Assembly: GCA_016288675.1 (NCBI GenBank)
Contig: JAEELC010000142.1
Location: 1-7,739, forward strand
DNA: 7,739 nt
Reading direction: 5' to 3'
Source of the DNA: Acholeplasmatales bacterium
GTDB taxonomy: Bacteria; Bacillota_I; Bacilli_A; Acholeplasmatales; Anaeroplasmataceae
Part shown: positions 7,155 to 7,739 of the stretch, piece after piece
Position numbering within the stretch: the stretch's first letter is position 1
Layout of the letters: every line of letters starts with the position of its first letter
Notes under the pieces: model-generated
The model's input: the letters and a program-made list of their open reading frames with translations, nothing else
What the model was told of the DNA's origin: nothing
Database searches by the model: none
Made by a program: the position numbers and the translations under genes

Positions 7155-7739
7155 TATTTTCCCTCCCCTTCAAATTGTTTACGTACTGTTTGATTAAATA
7201 ATTTCTTATTAAATCTTCTAGTAATAATAAAGCTTAATATTATTATTAATAAAATGAAAATAAAATATTGCTTAATTCCCATATATCTAAAATTATAAAG
7301 GAAATTATTTACATAATTAGTCTTAATAATTATTAAGACAATATATGTAATTGTACTTATAATAAATGCGACTAGGAATAATTCAAGATTAACAATATGG
7401 CTCATAGGCTTATTAGTTACACCAAGTGTTCTAATGATATTGTAATCCGTCTTTTTACTTCTAAAAATGAGTTTTAATATTGTATACGTAATTAAATAAA
7501 TTGCAACCGCAAAGCCAATAATAGAACAAATAAGAATGTAAATTAGCTTTTGATCTACACCTAGTGAATTAGTATTTTCACCATAATTAGGTGATGTATA
7601 ACTAAATGGAGATATAGCATAATATCCTAATTCACCTAGTTTCTTAGATGTCTTATTTGTATTTGAAATGTTATATGCAAGAACATTATAAACTTCATCA
7701 AATTTATAATCATCATTTATTGTAATATAAGGTCTAAGT
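7154..7739 (-). CDS. FtsX-like ABC transporter permease (partial, N-terminus off right edge)
   Basis: The C-terminal 194 residues of a permease whose start lies beyond the right edge; the frame is open from 7738 down to the TAA ending at 7154. An extracytoplasmic stretch comes first, then three hydrophobic segments at about 7546-7475, 7387-7325 and 7267-7215. Between the first two lies the cytoplasmic loop FRSKKTDYNIIRTLGVTNKPM, a recognisable FtsX-family loop comparable to the one in the ATPase-permease fusion downstream. The C-terminal tail is short and basic, ending VRKQFEGEGK. The stop codon shares its last base with the next ATG (TAATG), and the GGGGAGGG ribosome site of the next gene is encoded in the tail. 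The context implies a second permease half pairing with the fusion protein. An ATG at 7405 lies inside the gene and is not a true start. Whether the missing N-terminus carries its own ATPase cannot be seen. Confidence 0.85.
   Translation of the reverse strand, partial: LRPYITINDDYKFDEVYNVLAYNISNTNKTSKKLGELGYYAISPFSYTSPNYGENTNSLGVDQKLIYILICSIIGFAVAIYLITYTILKLIFRSKKTDYNIIRTLGVTNKPMSHIVNLELFLVAFIISTITYIVLIIIKTNYVNNFLYNFRYMGIKQYFIFILLIIILSFIITRRFNKKLFNQTVRKQFEGEGK
7162..7166 (-). promoter_or_regulatory. Ribosome binding site of the ABC ATPase-permease gene
   Basis: GGAGG, part of a longer GGGGAGGG run, lies 7 bases before the ATG at 7154 and inside the end of the upstream permease gene. It confirms that start and the coupled arrangement. 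Confidence 0.8.

Noticed and set aside
7154..7405. A separate small membrane protein starting at 7405
   Set aside because: The frame is open upstream to the window edge and encodes the FtsX loop FRSKKTDYNIIRTLGV and another membrane segment. The ATG is internal.

Overview
The window is low-GC bacterial DNA in which every supported gene lies on the minus strand. It fits a Firmicutes/Bacilli-like organism, for example a gut Erysipelotrichia or RF39-type lineage. The grounds are strong AT bias, purine-rich Shine-Dalgarno sites a few bases before each start, and the standard genetic code (tryptophan is TGG; the visible stops are TAA and TAG). The placement is an inference; nothing in the window identifies a species.

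Left and centre (1-4616): a defence operon. A promoter at 4585-4613 drives jetA, jetB and jetC, transcribed toward lower coordinates. jetA and jetB are 1 base apart; jetB and jetC overlap by 17 bases. I read this as a Wadjet system, a plasmid-restricting SMC (condensin-like) complex: JetA is the kleisin-like subunit, JetB the MukE-like winged-helix subunit and JetC the SMC-like ATPase. The JetA and JetB sequences best resemble the Firmicutes 'type III' branch (DUF5716 and DUF6063 families as I recall them). jetC runs off the left edge after 840 codons, still in its second coiled coil. Its C-terminal ATPase half and the nuclease gene jetD, which normally follows, must lie beyond the window. In characterised Wadjets, JetABC extrudes loops on DNA and JetD cleaves small circular plasmids.

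Boundary (4557-4739): a 183-base intergenic gap holds the jet promoter, an inverted repeat inside the promoter spacer, AT-tracts, and the terminator of the unit to the right.

Right (4740-7739): two translationally coupled genes for an FtsX/MacB-type ABC exporter. One is an FtsX-like permease whose start lies off the right edge. The other is an 804-residue protein that joins an ABC ATPase, a polar linker and a MacB-topology permease. The terminator separates this unit from the jet operon, so the two are probably expressed independently. I see no RNA genes, insertion sequences, CRISPR arrays or attachment sites, and no credible plus-strand gene.
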